This document shows, in pieces, positions 44,615 to 54,311 of a DNA stretch of 64,000 nucleotides. The first letter of the stretch is position 1. Every line of letters begins with the position of its first letter. A model generated the notes under the pieces. The model saw only the letters and a list, made by a program, of their open reading frames with translations, had not been told where the DNA came from and searched no databases. The position numbers and the translations under genes were made by a program. The DNA comes from Butyrivibrio sp. LB2008 (GTDB taxonomy: Bacteria > Bacillota > Clostridia > Lachnospirales > Lachnospiraceae): assembly GCF_000621565.1 (NCBI RefSeq), contig NZ_KK211305.1, forward strand, positions 1-64,000. The letters run 5' to 3'.

Positions 44615-45733
44615 ATGAGGGCGATTGGCATAATTTTAGCGGGCGGCAGCAGTAGCAGGATGCAGGAACTATCACAGAAAAGAGCGGTTTGCGCGATGCC
44701 CGTGGCAGGTTTTTACAGAAGTATTGATTTTGCCCTGAGTAATATGACGAACTCTCATATTCAGACGGTTGCCGTGTTTACTCAGTATAACGCCGGAAGT
44801 CTGAATGCACACTTGAGTTCATCCAAGTGGTGGGACTTTGGCAGAAAGCAGGGCGGCCTGTACGTATTCACTCCGGCAGTGAAGGCATCGGGAAATTTGT
44901 GGTATAGGGGAACGGCAGATGCGATTGCCCAGAACCTCGATTTCCTGAGAGCGTGTCACGAACCGTATGTAGTCATTACATCCGGAGATTGCGTATACAA
45001 GATGGATTACGGAAAACTTCTTGAATATCACATTCAGAAGCAGGCTGACATAACGGTTGTATGTAAGGATATGCCGGCCAACACCGATACCGAGAGATTC
45101 GGAACCGTCAGGATGAATGAAGAGAGTCGCATAGAGGAATTTGAGGAAAAACCCGTGGTATCACGGTCGAATACAATTTCCTGCGGCATATACGTAGTCA
45201 GACGAAGGCAACTCATTGAGCTCATCGAAAAAGCAGATAAAGAAGGGCGATATGATTTTGTGCGTGACATCCTTGTCAGATACAAGGATATGAAGCGTAT
45301 CTACGGATACAAGATAAAAGAGTACTGGAACAATATAGCTTCTGTTGAAGATTACTTCCGTACCAACATGGATTTCTTAAAAGCTGAGATAAGGCAGTAT
45401 TTCTTTAGAGAATATCCGGGAATCTACACGAAGGTCGTAGACCTTCCGCCGGCCAAGTACAACGTGGGAGTAAATGTAAAAAACAGCATTATATCCAGCG
45501 GATGTATCATAAACGGTACGATAGAAGATTCCGTGATATTTAAAGGAGCTTTTATAGGAAACAATTGTTATATCAAAAATGCTATCATCTTAAATGATGT
45601 TTACATCGGAGACAATACACATATTGAGAACTGCATCGTTGAAAGTCACGGCACGATTCAGGCGAACTCATACTACAAGGAAGATGACGGCATTAAGATA
45701 GTTATAGAAAATAACGAAAGATACATGATCTAA
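44615..45733 (+). CDS. glgD: GlgD, glucose-1-phosphate adenylyltransferase subunit
   Basis: A 372-residue paralogue of GlgC, typical of GlgD. It keeps AIGIILAGGSSSRMQELS and SGDCVYKMDY and a shorter beta-helix. In Firmicutes GlgD has little activity alone but modulates GlgC in a GlgCD complex. ATG 44615 is taken with GGCAGG 8 bases before; the GTG at 44606 would overlap the SD. It is one base after the glgC stop. spoVG follows 46 bases later, possibly with its own signals. Confidence 0.95.
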   Translation: MRAIGIILAGGSSSRMQELSQKRAVCAMPVAGFYRSIDFALSNMTNSHIQTVAVFTQYNAGSLNAHLSSSKWWDFGRKQGGLYVFTPAVKASGNLWYRGTADAIAQNLDFLRACHEPYVVITSGDCVYKMDYGKLLEYHIQKQADITVVCKDMPANTDTERFGTVRMNEESRIEEFEEKPVVSRSNTISCGIYVVRRRQLIELIEKADKEGRYDFVRDILVRYKDMKRIYGYKIKEYWNNIASVEDYFRTNMDFLKAEIRQYFFREYPGIYTKVVDLPPAKYNVGVNVKNSIISSGCIINGTIEDSVIFKGAFIGNNCYIKNAIILNDVYIGDNTHIENCIVESHGTIQANSYYKEDDGIKIVIENNERYMI

Positions 45734-45779
45734 TTACTGCAGACTTCATGAAATTTTTTGACCAAGAGGGGGTTATATG

Positions 45780-46058
45780 ATGAAGATAACAGACGTCAGA
45801 GTAAGAAAAGTTACAAAACAAGGAAAAATGCGTGCAATCGTATCAGTTACATTTGAAAATGAATTTGTTGTTCATGACATCAAGGTAATTGAAGGCGAGA
45901 GAGGCTTGTTTATTGCAATGCCCAGCAAGAAGTCTACGGACGGCGAGTATCGTGACATCGCACATCCAATCAACTCAGATATGAGAAAGGTACTTCAGGA
46001 TACTATCCTGGAGGCTTATGATAAAGCAGCCGCAGAAGACAGCGAGGGGGAAGCGTGA
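45780..46058 (+). CDS. spoVG: Septation regulator SpoVG
   Basis: A 92-residue Spo[27 protein letters not shown], then [21 protein letters not shown] and [19 protein letters not shown]. SpoVG is a small nucleic-acid-binding regulator affecting division and sporulation in Bacillus and many Firmicutes. Two ATGs occur; the second (45780) has the better spacing from AGAGGGGG. The transcript ends in a hairpin that is part of the repeat element starting at 46081. Confidence 0.96.
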   Translation: MKITDVRVRKVTKQGKMRAIVSVTFENEFVVHDIKVIEGERGLFIAMPSKKSTDGEYRDIAHPINSDMRKVLQDTILEAYDKAAAEDSEGEA

Positions 46059-46080
46059 CATAACGGGCTGAATAGAATAA

Positions 46081-46387
46081 TGCAAAATAAGGGCTGTTGC
46101 ACTGGTTTGGTGTGGCAGCCTTTTGTTACGCCCGGCTGCAAAGGGAGACATTCGGAAATTCGCTGTGTACGGCTGCGCAGTGATTTTCATGAATTTCTAA
46201 AAGCAGGAACCGCCGACTTTCACGTTGTTCAGAGCAGCCGGCGGTTCCTGCTTTTAGAAATTTTGAAAATCATCTTGCTCGTCCGAAGACAGCGAATTTT
46301 CGAATGTCTCCCTTTACGGCCGGGCTGTCTTTGAAAAGGGCGGTAAACACAAAACGAGTTTTGCCAAGCTCCTTGTTCTATTTTGCA
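46081..46387. mobile_element. MITE-like palindromic element
   Basis: A 307-base non-coding element. Its ends are TGCAAAATA and the inverse TATTTTGCA, flanked on both sides by ATAA (46077-46080 and 46388-46391), a possible 4-bp target duplication. The interior is a long imperfect hairpin with arms of about 86 bases (46130-46215 and 46239-46325) in which most differences are G-T compatible. Near the left end it carries a terminator-like hairpin. No transposase is encoded. This, with the flanking AT-rich stretch (46392-46551, no features seen), fills the gap after spoVG. Confidence 0.65.
46092..46127 (+). terminator. Terminator after spoVG, inside the repeat element
   Basis: GGCTGTTGCAC pairs with GTGTGGCAGCC (11 bp, some G-T) around TGGTTTG, followed by TTTTGTT. 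Confidence 0.8.
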
Positions 46388-46551
46388 ATAAACATAGGGG
46401 TGCAATGGTAAGATGTTTTGCCGCGATGTATCATTTAATTCGTGCGTTTTGTGTGATAACTCGCTGATAATATGTTGAATTATCGAAGATGTGTGTTATT
46501 CTTAACATATTGTGCTTACAATAACGAAAAAATGTACATCGGAGGAAAAGT

Positions 46552-47658
46552 ATGAAAAAGAGTTATTCATTATTAATTTGTTTTGCACTGTTTTTATTGG
46601 CATTGGTATTGTGTTGCAAATCGGTAAAGGCTGCGGAGCCGACGGTTATTAATTTGAGTGATCTCGAAGAAAGGTGTTATTTTACACCCGAAGAGGATTG
46701 TGTTTTAAACCTTGATACTGATAAAGCGCTTTTTTTGATTTATGTGGGAAATAACGAACTAACTTTTACCGGAAACGGAAAGGTTACATGTAATATGGTA
46801 GGGACAAGTGAGTCCGGAAAACTGATTATGGATAGTGGTTCATTAGTTAGTTTAAACGATATATATGGACATGGTAGTCTTATTGTAAATAATGGTTCTA
46901 TTGAAACAAACTCATTAAAAATAGCGCATATTACCGTTAACGATGGATATGTATCTGCAGGTTGTATTAGCTCTTATTCAAATTTTGATACAGATTTCAG
47001 CATATATGGCGGACATTTGGAAGTCAAAAACGATATTATATGTACTAAAATATATATAGATGACAAGATGTTTGTTACAGAACCTTGGAATAAAGCGCCG
47101 GAACCATACTATGGTGGCGATATGGTTCTTGGTAGAGATGAACATGGACAACAATGTGGTGTAAAATTGATGCCTAAATCCGAAGTCGTTTCTTTGGAGG
47201 AGATGTCATTAAATGAAACATCATGTTCGCTTGAACCCGGTGAGAAAATACAGCTTTCAGTGAGTATTTTACCTGAGAATGCTTCTAATAAGAAAGTTAC
47301 ATGGAGTAGCAGTGACTCTACTATAGCATTTGTTGGTAAAGATACCGGTTTAGTTGAGACTTACAGACCCGGTAAAGTTACAATTACAGCAACAGCTCAA
47401 AACGGAGAAATTACTAAGACTTGTGAAATTACTGTTGTGGATACAAGGGTTAGTCCGGATGGATTGGTAATAGAGGCTTCAAGTCTTGTTTGGGATGCAA
47501 ATGCAGAACAACCATATATCAAGGTAAAATATAATGGTGTTGAATTAAAAGAAGGTTCTGATTATGTCATAAATAAAGAAACTAATTGGGACACCGGTTT
47601 ATCAACGACTACAATCACCGGACTTGACGAGTACATTCGCAATATTGATAAAAAGTAA
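46552..47658 (+). CDS. Secreted BIG2 Ig-like surface protein
   Basis: A 368-residue exported protein with a signal peptide (1-27, ending VKAAEP). The first ~180 residues look beta-helical or adhesin-like, with repeated hydrophobic-Gly-Asn strands and no recognised family. Residues about 215-296 are a bacterial Ig-like BIG2 domain (LEPGEKIQLSVSILPENASNKKVTWSSSD, here broken as LEPGEKIQLSV and KKVTWSSSD). The tail (about 305-368) resembles another beta domain. There is no visible sortase motif or anchor. It may bind a cell-surface or plant-wall component. It sits beside the MITE-like element and is AT-rich, so it could be an acquired gene. Confidence 0.75.
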   Translation: MKKSYSLLICFALFLLALVLCCKSVKAAEPTVINLSDLEERCYFTPEEDCVLNLDTDKALFLIYVGNNELTFTGNGKVTCNMVGTSESGKLIMDSGSLVSLNDIYGHGSLIVNNGSIETNSLKIAHITVNDGYVSAGCISSYSNFDTDFSIYGGHLEVKNDIICTKIYIDDKMFVTEPWNKAPEPYYGGDMVLGRDEHGQQCGVKLMPKSEVVSLEEMSLNETSCSLEPGEKIQLSVSILPENASNKKVTWSSSDSTIAFVGKDTGLVETYRPGKVTITATAQNGEITKTCEITVVDTRVSPDGLVIEASSLVWDANAEQPYIKVKYNGVELKEGSDYVINKETNWDTGLSTTTITGLDEYIRNIDKK

Positions 47659-47676
47659 GATGCCTGATTGGAACAT

Positions 47677-47722
47677 AGGTTGCGTCGGAGAAATAAATCT
47701 CTGATGCAGCCTTCTTTTCTGC
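47677..47722 (+). terminator. Terminator of the BIG2 gene
   Basis: AGGTTGCGTCGGAG pairs over 14 bp (some G-T) with CTCTGATGCAGCCT, followed by TCTTTTCT. The stem resembles those at 16870 and 46092. Confidence 0.9.
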
Positions 47723-47747
47723 TCTCATAATTGGACTATAAGCAACT

Positions 47748-47765
47748 TTCAAAGTATACTTTGAA
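47748..47765. promoter_or_regulatory. 18-bp perfect palindrome upstream of pth-mfd
   Basis: TTCAAAGTA is followed directly by its complement TACTTTGAA. It overlaps a possible -35 (TTGAAT at 47761), with TATTAT at 47782, so it is well placed to be a repressor site. Confidence 0.5.
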
Positions 47766-47803
47766 TAGGCTTTATACATTGTATTATCAAGGGAGATGTA
47801 GTA

Positions 47804-48427
47804 GTGTTAGGATTAATAAAGAAATTTTTTTCAAAACAAGAAGAGGACTTTGGCAATATGTATGTGATCGCGGGACTTGGAAATCCCGAAAAGAAATATT
47901 TCGGAACAAGACACAATGTGGGATTTGAGACAATAGACGCATTGTCGGATAAATATAATATAGGACTTACGGAGACGAAGTTTAAGGCGGTTTACGGGAA
48001 AGGCAGGATCGGCGATCAGAAGGTCATTCTCGTAAAGCCGCTTACATATATGAATTTGAGCGGAGAGGCGATAAGACCTATCTGCGATTATTTCAAGGTT
48101 GACACTAAAGCGGAGCTCATTGTGATCTCGGACGACGTTGAGCTTGATGTGGGCAAGATCAGGGTTAGACCTAAGGGAAGCGCCGGCGGACACAATGGGC
48201 TTAAGAATATCATTGCGCAGCTTGGACACGACGAGTTTAGCAGAGTTCGCGTCGGGGTTGGCAAGAAGCCCAAGGAATATGACATGGTGAACTGGGTTCT
48301 CGGTCATTTCGAGGGCGAGGACGCTGCAGGGATCAAGGACGGAATAGGACGAGCTGTCGATGCGGTCTGCGAGATAATGGAGAGCGGCGTTGACAGTGCC
48401 ATGAACAAATTTAACGGTAAAAAATAA
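47804..48427 (+). CDS. pth: Peptidyl-tRNA hydrolase
   Basis: A 207-residue Pth with VIAGLGNPEKKYFGTRHNVGFE (conserved N and catalytic His region, in pieces GLGNPEKKY and TRHNVGF), LVKPLTYMNLSGEA, and GSAGGHNGLKNII. It frees stalled tRNAs by cleaving peptidyl-tRNA. The start at GTG 47804 has a good GGGAG SD and gives an 18-residue amphipathic extension not seen in most Pth proteins. ATG 47858 would give the standard length, with GAGGA upstream, and is a real alternative. mfd begins at the next base after the stop. Confidence 0.93.
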   Translation: MLGLIKKFFSKQEEDFGNMYVIAGLGNPEKKYFGTRHNVGFETIDALSDKYNIGLTETKFKAVYGKGRIGDQKVILVKPLTYMNLSGEAIRPICDYFKVDTKAELIVISDDVELDVGKIRVRPKGSAGGHNGLKNIIAQLGHDEFSRVRVGVGKKPKEYDMVNWVLGHFEGEDAAGIKDGIGRAVDAVCEIMESGVDSAMNKFNGKK

Positions 48428-51400
48428 ATGAGAGCGATAACAACTCCTTTAAACGAATTAAAAGAATTCGAAGAACTTAATAAATATCTTGAAAAGCCCT
48501 TTGCCTGTGCGGAAGTGACGGGATGTGTAGATTCCCAGAAACTTCATTTTATAAGCAGTCTTGGGGCTGACTTTAAGTACAGAATTATCGTAACTTACAG
48601 TGACCTTAGGGCAAAAGAAATCTATGAGGACTACAAGTTTTATGACAAGAATGTCACTGTATATCCCGCAAAAGACCTCATCTTTTACCAGGCCGATGTG
48701 CACAGTAACGAGATAGTCAGGCAGAGAATCCGCTGCATGAGAAGACTTCTTGAGGGAAGACCCGTTACAGTCATTACGACATTTGCAGCGCTCATGGCAC
48801 CTCAGATAAAACCAGAAGTTATAAAAGAAAATATCCTTTCGATCGACAGACACGTTCCGATCGATGAGACCGAGATCGCAAAGCGCCTTGTCACGATGGG
48901 ATATGTCAGAAACTATCAGGTAGAGGGACCCGGCGAGTTTTCTGTAAGAGGAGATATCGTCGATGTTTTTGACCTTACGGAAGAGAATCCTTTCAGAATA
49001 GAACTTTGGGGCGATGAAATCCAGTCGATCAGAAGCTTTGATATCATGTCGCAGAGGTCGCTTGAAAAGCTTGAATCCATCGACATCTATCCCGCATCCG
49101 AGATCATCCTCGATGAGAAAAAACTCAGAGAAGGAATGGACAAGGTTAACGAAGATACCGAGAAAATCTGCAAAGCACTTCGCGCTGAATTCAAGACGGA
49201 AGAAGCTCACAGGATAAAAAAGCAGACGGAAGAACTTAACGAGCAGCTCTTTGAACTCCACTCGGTAGTCAATCTCGAGAGTTACATCCGTTATTTTTAC
49301 GACGACACCGTCACTATTCAGGAGATGTTCCCGAAGGGAAAGAGTTGTATCTTTATTGACGAGCCGCAGAGAGTTCTGGAGCATGCGATGGCTGTCGAGG
49401 CTGAGTTTAAAGAGAGCATGACGCACAGAGCCGAGAAGGGCTACGTCCTTCCGGGGCAGATGGATCTTTTGTATTCAATAGATAACTGTATATCGAGAAT
49501 GGGGAACGGGCGAAGAGTGCTTGTTTCCGCACTTGCCATGCCCAAATCACAGAATCTCTTTTCACCGGAAAAGAGCTGGGACATTAACACAAGAAGCGTC
49601 GCGCCGTATAATAACAGCTTCGATTCGCTCGTGAGTGACCTTAAGAGTTATGTGAAAAAAGGCTACAGAGTGCTTATCCTCTCGGGTTCCAGAACGAGGG
49701 CAAAAAGAATTGTCGAGGACCTTAGGGATAATCTCGTTACTGCGTTTTACAGCGAAGATCCGGGAAGAGTGCTGCGGCCGGGCGAGATAATGACTTATTA
49801 CGGAAGGATTCTCAAGGGATTTGAGTATCCGGGGATTAAGTTTGCTGTGATCGCGGAGAGCGACATTTTTACCGAGCATACAAGGAAAAAGAGAAAGAAA
49901 AAGGCCAAGTATACAGGTGAAAAGATATCAAACTTTGCGGACCTTAAGATCGGAGATTATGTAGTCCATGAAGAACATGGGCTTGGTATATACAAGGGTA
50001 TAGAGAAAGTTGAGACTGACAACGTTGTTAGGGATTACATCAAGATCGAATACGGAGACGGCGGCAATCTCTACGTTCTTGCGACGGGACTTGGCGTTAT
50101 CCAGAAGTATGCTTCGGGCGGCGAAGACGGACACGGACATAAGCCCAAGCTCAACAAACTTGGTACCTTGGAGTGGACGCATACTAAGAACAAGGTAAAG
50201 GCAGCGGTAGAAGAAGTTGCGCAGGACCTTGTCGAGCTTTATGCGAAGAGGCAGGAAACTAAAGGCTATGAATTCAGTAAAGACACGGTTTGGCAGCAGG
50301 AATTTGAAGATGCATTTCCTTTTCATGAGACGGAAGATCAGCTGAATGCGATAGAAGAGACCAAGCGCGATATGGAATCATCTGTTATCATGGACAGACT
50401 TGTTTGCGGCGACGTTGGTTTCGGAAAGACAGAGATTGCGATACGAGCTGCGTTCAAGGCAGTGCAGGACGGAAAACAGGTTGCGGTTCTTGTGCCCACG
50501 ACAATCCTTGCACAGCAGCACTACAACACTTTCAGCGAGAGAATGAGAGATTTCCCCGTAAGAGTCGACCTGATGTCCAGATTCAGAACTGCAAAAGAGC
50601 AGGCAAAGACTGTGACTGACCTTAAGAAAGGTCTTGTTGATATAGTTATCGGAACGCACAGACTTCTTTCAAAAGACGTTCAGTATAAGGATCTGGGGCT
50701 TCTTATCGTCGACGAGGAGCAGCGCTTTGGTGTTACACACAAGGAAAAGATAAAGACTATAAAAGAGAGCGTTGACGTTTTGACACTTACGGCAACGCCT
50801 ATTCCGCGAACGCTTCACATGTCACTTGTCGGAATAAGAGAGATGTCTGTCCTTGAAGAAGCGCCTAACGACAGACTCCCAATCCAAACTTATGTTATGG
50901 AATACAACGACGAGCTTGTGCGAGAGGCGATAGTAAGAGAACTTGGAAGAAACGGCCAGGTTTATTACGTGTACAACAGAGTCAATGACATAGCGGATGT
51001 TGCGGCAAGAATCCAGAAACTTGTGCCCGAAGCGAACGTTGCTTTTGCTCACGGACAAATGAAAGAGTCTGAGCTTGAGCGTATCATGTACGACTTTATC
51101 GATGGAACTGTCGACGTTCTTGTTTCTACGACCATCATCGAGACGGGCCTTGATATCTCCAATGTAAATACCATGATCATCCACGACTCAGACAAAATGG
51201 GACTTTCCCAGCTCTATCAGCTGAGGGGAAGAGTCGGACGCTCGAACCGCACAGCTTACGCCTTCCTTATGTACAAGAGAGATAAGGTGTTAAAAGAGGT
51301 TGCGGAAAAGAGACTTTCTGCGATCAGAGAATTCACCGACCTCGGAAGCGGATTTAAGATCGCCATGCGTGACCTTGAGATAAGAGGCGCGGGAAGTCTT

Positions 51401-51982
51401 TTGGGCAAAAAACAAAGCGGCCACATGCAGTCTGTTGGATATGACCTTTACTGCAAGATGCTCGAAGAAGCTGTCCGTCACAAGAAGAACCCCGGCGAAA
51501 AAGATACAAGAGAAGACATCAACACCGTCATCGACCTTGACGTCAGTGCCTATATTCCCGACAGCTATATCCTTAACGAAGAGCAGAAGCTTGAGATATA
51601 CAAGAGAATCGCGAGCATAGAGAACCAGACGGAGAGCGACGATATGAGAGATGAGCTCGTCGACAGATTCGGCGAAGTTCCAAAGACCGCTCTTAATCTC
51701 CTCAGGATCTCGCTTATAAGAACCGCCGCGCACAAGCTCTTTGTTCCCGAAATAAAAGGTGGCGACGGCAAGATAGAGATAAAGGTAACTCCAAATGCCA
51801 AGATAAAAGGAGAGAAGATTCCCGAACTCCTTGCAAGATACGAGGGCAAGATGAGTTTTCACGCTGCCGGAAATCCTGTGTTTATCTATAAGTACAAGAA
51901 GGATAAGAACAGCGAGAAGGCGGAGGATATGTTGCTGAAGGATACGGAAGAGATATTGGCGGCGATGGAAGAGTTGTTGTAG
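48428..51982 (+). CDS. mfd: Transcription-repair coupling factor
   Basis: An 1184-residue Mfd, the usual length. An N-terminal UvrB-like part (1-~350), the RNA-polymerase-interacting domain ([20 protein letters not shown], then a Tudor-like fold), and the RecG-like translocase with [11 protein letters not shown] (Walker A), VDEEQRFG (DEEQ box) and LRGRVGRS are present, ending with the TRCF C-terminal domain. It removes stalled RNA polymerase at DNA lesions and recruits UvrA. It begins directly after the pth stop, with no separate promoter. The pth-mfd pair is conserved in Firmicutes. Confidence 0.98.
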   Translation: MRAITTPLNELKEFEELNKYLEKPFACAEVTGCVDSQKLHFISSLGADFKYRIIVTYSDLRAKEIYEDYKFYDKNVTVYPAKDLIFYQADVHSNEIVRQRIRCMRRLLEGRPVTVITTFAALMAPQIKPEVIKENILSIDRHVPIDETEIAKRLVTMGYVRNYQVEGPGEFSVRGDIVDVFDLTEENPFRIELWGDEIQSIRSFDIMSQRSLEKLESIDIYPASEIILDEKKLREGMDKVNEDTEKICKALRAEFKTEEAHRIKKQTEELNEQLFELHSVVNLESYIRYFYDDTVTIQEMFPKGKSCIFIDEPQRVLEHAMAVEAEFKESMTHRAEKGYVLPGQMDLLYSIDNCISRMGNGRRVLVSALAMPKSQNLFSPEKSWDINTRSVAPYNNSFDSLVSDLKSYVKKGYRVLILSGSRTRAKRIVEDLRDNLVTAFYSEDPGRVLRPGEIMTYYGRILKGFEYPGIKFAVIAESDIFTEHTRKKRKKKAKYTGEKISNFADLKIGDYVVHEEHGLGIYKGIEKVETDNVVRDYIKIEYGDGGNLYVLATGLGVIQKYASGGEDGHGHKPKLNKLGTLEWTHTKNKVKAAVEEVAQDLVELYAKRQETKGYEFSKDTVWQQEFEDAFPFHETEDQLNAIEETKRDMESSVIMDRLVCGDVGFGKTEIAIRAAFKAVQDGKQVAVLVPTTILAQQHYNTFSERMRDFPVRVDLMSRFRTAKEQAKTVTDLKKGLVDIVIGTHRLLSKDVQYKDLGLLIVDEEQRFGVTHKEKIKTIKESVDVLTLTATPIPRTLHMSLVGIREMSVLEEAPNDRLPIQTYVMEYNDELVREAIVRELGRNGQVYYVYNRVNDIADVAARIQKLVPEANVAFAHGQMKESELERIMYDFIDGTVDVLVSTTIIETGLDISNVNTMIIHDSDKMGLSQLYQLRGRVGRSNRTAYAFLMYKRDKVLKEVAEKRLSAIREFTDLGSGFKIAMRDLEIRGAGSLLGKKQSGHMQSVGYDLYCKMLEEAVRHKKNPGEKDTREDINTVIDLDVSAYIPDSYILNEEQKLEIYKRIASIENQTESDDMRDELVDRFGEVPKTALNLLRISLIRTAAHKLFVPEIKGGDGKIEIKVTPNAKIKGEKIPELLARYEGKMSFHAAGNPVFIYKYKKDKNSEKAEDMLLKDTEEILAAMEELL

Positions 51983-51984
51983 TG

Positions 51985-52039
51985 TTTTATCGTGTATACA
52001 CGATAAAAATACTATAAAATTATCGTGCACACACGATAA
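51985..52039. promoter_or_regulatory. Twin palindromic operators upstream of the MFS gene
   Basis: The first site (51985-52008) is a perfect 24-bp palindrome with half-site TTTTATCGTGTA. The second (52020-52039) has TTATCGTG and CACGATAA around CACA. Their centres are 33 bases apart, about three helical turns. A TATAAA-like -10 lies between them. No repressor gene is adjacent. Confidence 0.75.
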
Positions 52040-52080
52040 AATATGGTTTAAATACTATAGACATCTAAAGGAAAGACGAC

Positions 52081-53385
52081 ATGAATAACAAGACTAATTA
52101 TATTTCTTTCTGGTTAAGCCAAGCTGTTTCAGAGCTTGGAAGTATGATGACAAGCTATGCGCTTATCATATGGGTTTATCAGCAGAGCAGATCTGTTATG
52201 CAGGTCTCTCTGCTCACTTTTTTCACATTTGCACCGAAGGCGGTGACGAGTTTCTTTGTTGGCGGATTTGTGGATCGTCATGATAAGAAAAAGATTATTA
52301 TGCTTACGGATACCGCTTCTGCACTTTGTTCCGCAATAGTATGTGTGCTGCTCTATACTCAGAGTATGAGATTGTTCTATATATACATAATTAACTTTGT
52401 GCTTGGCATTATGGAAGCTATACAATCTCCGGCATCTTCTGTGGCATTAGGGTTGATTGTACCTGAGGATAAATACGAGAAGATCAGTGGATTAAGCTCT
52501 ATTTCAGAGAATGTAAGTACCATTTTGTATCCTATGCTGGCCAGCGCCATGATGGGATTTTTCGGAATTGCATCTGTGCTTATGTTTGATATTGCAACCT
52601 TCCTTTTTGCGATTGCTGTGATGTTCTTCATTATACGGATTCCCCGGGGAAGCGAGCCGGAGGAAGAAGATGGAATGTTTGACGGCTTCTTTGGCGGAGT
52701 GAAGTTTTTGAAGGAAAATAAAGGAATTCTGTACATCATCATTTGCATGACCTTGATGAATTTCCTTTCCCGTCTTTCTTATGAAAATATTTTGTCGCCT
52801 ATGATTCTTGCCAGAAGTAATGACAACGAGTTGATTCTGGGTGTTGTGACTTCGGTTATTGGAGCAGGAGGAATTGTTGGCGGAATTTTGGTAAGCACGT
52901 TGAAGATGCCGAAGAACAAAGTGAAGATGCTCTTTTATTCCGCAGCGTTTTCGTTTGCATTTGGAGATTTGCTAATGGCATTTGGGCAGAATGTATATGT
53001 ATGGAGTATAGCAGGAATTGCGGCTAGTTTGCCGATTCCGTTTACTATGGCAGCGCAGTCGGTACTAATATATAACAATGTGCGCGAAGATATGCAGGGC
53101 AGAGTGTTTGCGGTCAAGAATGCAATGAAGTTTGCTGTGATCCCTATGGGGATCTTACTTGGCGGCGCGCTTTCTGAGTATCTCTTTGAACCATTTGTAA
53201 ATAGCGGAACTAAGTTTTCTTCAGCGATTGTCCGTTTGCTCGGAAATACCGCCGGAACCGGAATGGCAATCATGTTCCTGTGCACCGGAATTACCGGATT
53301 TGCAAGCTGTATGCTTCTTTCAAGAAGCAAGCGGGTAAAAGAACTTTCTATTCCTGCGGAGAAAGATGAGAGTCAGGCTGCATAA
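52081..53385 (+). CDS. MFS transporter, efflux type
   Basis: A 434-residue protein with about twelve membrane segments and the MFS loop motif GGFVDRHDKKKIIML between TM2 and TM3. Overall form (LSQAVSELGSMMTSYALIIW; PSSVALGLIVPEDKYEKISGL in pieces) matches macrolide/drug-efflux MFS proteins. It likely exports a hydrophobic compound; the substrate is not visible. AAAGGAAAG precedes the ATG. The twin palindromes upstream imply it is tightly repressed and induced by a ligand. It is convergent with the DUF3021 gene. Confidence 0.9.
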   Translation: MNNKTNYISFWLSQAVSELGSMMTSYALIIWVYQQSRSVMQVSLLTFFTFAPKAVTSFFVGGFVDRHDKKKIIMLTDTASALCSAIVCVLLYTQSMRLFYIYIINFVLGIMEAIQSPASSVALGLIVPEDKYEKISGLSSISENVSTILYPMLASAMMGFFGIASVLMFDIATFLFAIAVMFFIIRIPRGSEPEEEDGMFDGFFGGVKFLKENKGILYIIICMTLMNFLSRLSYENILSPMILARSNDNELILGVVTSVIGAGGIVGGILVSTLKMPKNKVKMLFYSAAFSFAFGDLLMAFGQNVYVWSIAGIAASLPIPFTMAAQSVLIYNNVREDMQGRVFAVKNAMKFAVIPMGILLGGALSEYLFEPFVNSGTKFSSAIVRLLGNTAGTGMAIMFLCTGITGFASCMLLSRSKRVKELSIPAEKDESQAA

Positions 53386-53424
53386 GATGACTTGATGTTG
53401 AGCGAAATATAGTGGAGTAGTTTT

Positions 53425-53862
53425 TTATTCTTCATCCCTTATCTTTTCCAGCGCATCGCTTATAATTTTCTCTTCATGTTTGAATATGAGTATCGTGCCA
53501 AGCCATGTGCCCAGATAAATAATTACATAAATGACGGAAGTCATGATAAAGCCAAGTGTCCCTCTGTACCAGCGAAACAGATATCCGCAGCCCATGATAA
53601 GTAAATACAGAAGGATAAAATGGATGACCTTTCTAAGGCGGAAATTAAGCCTTGACTGGTCCTCCGAATCCTGATGTTCAAACAAAAAGAAAACCGTTAT
53701 GAGGCTGCATAGAAAGCTTGTGATCACAATGGATCCCGGTATAAACCAATCAAAATAATCGTTGTCTTTTCGGAGTATAAAGAGGCCGTAAATGCTCACG
53801 TAGCAAAGCACCATGAAGCTCACCATCAGAGTTTGTTCGGCTACCATTTTCATTTTTTTCAT
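53425..53862 (-). CDS. DUF3021 membrane protein (LytTR partner)
   Basis: A 145-residue protein with four membrane segments (about 10-30, 40-62, 80-100 and 108-130) and a charged C-terminal tail, matching DUF3021. Such proteins pair with LytTR regulators; in streptococcal LytTR regulatory systems a membrane protein of this kind inhibits the regulator. ATG 53862 is chosen, 8 bases after GGGG; a GTG at 53868 overlaps the LytTR stop. It is the last gene of the four-gene ABC operon. Confidence 0.85.
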   Translation of the reverse strand: MKKMKMVAEQTLMVSFMVLCYVSIYGLFILRKDNDYFDWFIPGSIVITSFLCSLITVFFLFEHQDSEDQSRLNFRLRKVIHFILLYLLIMGCGYLFRWYRGTLGFIMTSVIYVIIYLGTWLGTILIFKHEEKIISDALEKIRDEE

Positions 53863-53864
53863 AA

Positions 53865-54299
53865 TCACAACCCCAATCTTTTCTTCATATCTTTTACATA
53901 GCTTCTGGAAATAATGACAATTTCTCCGTTTAGCAGAACGGCCCTCATTCTGGCATTGCTTTCTGCTTTAACGCTTTTGATCTTCCTGATATTGCAAAGC
54001 ATGGATTTGGAGCATCTGAAAAATCTGTAATCAAGATTTCCTTCTACCTCATAAAGCCTGCTTCTGATCTCGATGCAACTATCCTTGGTGTAGGCAAAAC
54101 ATTTATCGTCCACTGTCTCTATGTAATAGATTTGGGAAATGGGACAAGGCACACTTTCTCCGTCCCTGTATCCGATTATTACCTGTTCGCCGTTTTCAAG
54201 CAGTTCCAATGCGGCGCATATTGCATTAGTGCGCTCGTGTGCATTGATCACGGCATATTCATTTTCGTTTTTCTCAATCTTATTAAAAGTGACCTTCAA
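53865..54299 (-). CDS. LytTR-family DNA-binding regulator
   Basis: A 144-residue protein. Residues about 45-144 are a LytTR domain (SQIYYIETVDDKCFAYT; RFFRCSKSMLCNIRKIKSV; VIISRSYVKDMKKRLGL), with no receiver domain. Such one-domain regulators bind direct repeats spaced about 21 bp apart, and repeats of that kind lie at 56241-56278 upstream of this operon. The start is TTG 54299, behind AAGGGGAA. It overlaps or abuts the DUF3021 gene, its likely membrane inhibitor. Confidence 0.92.
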   Translation of the reverse strand: MKVTFNKIEKNENEYAVINAHERTNAICAALELLENGEQVIIGYRDGESVPCPISQIYYIETVDDKCFAYTKDSCIEIRSRLYEVEGNLDYRFFRCSKSMLCNIRKIKSVKAESNARMRAVLLNGEIVIISRSYVKDMKKRLGL

Positions 54300-54311
54300 A
54301 ACGATTCCCCT

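Noticed and set aside
46130-46325. Giant hairpin as a simple terminator
   Set aside because: There is no T-run at its end and the arms are far longer than any terminator. It fits a MITE-like element better.
48458-49426. Long open frame of 322 codons on the minus strand
   Set aside because: It is antisense to mfd, has no SD and its composition reflects the codon bias of mfd. The same holds for the 246-codon minus frame at 51290-52030.
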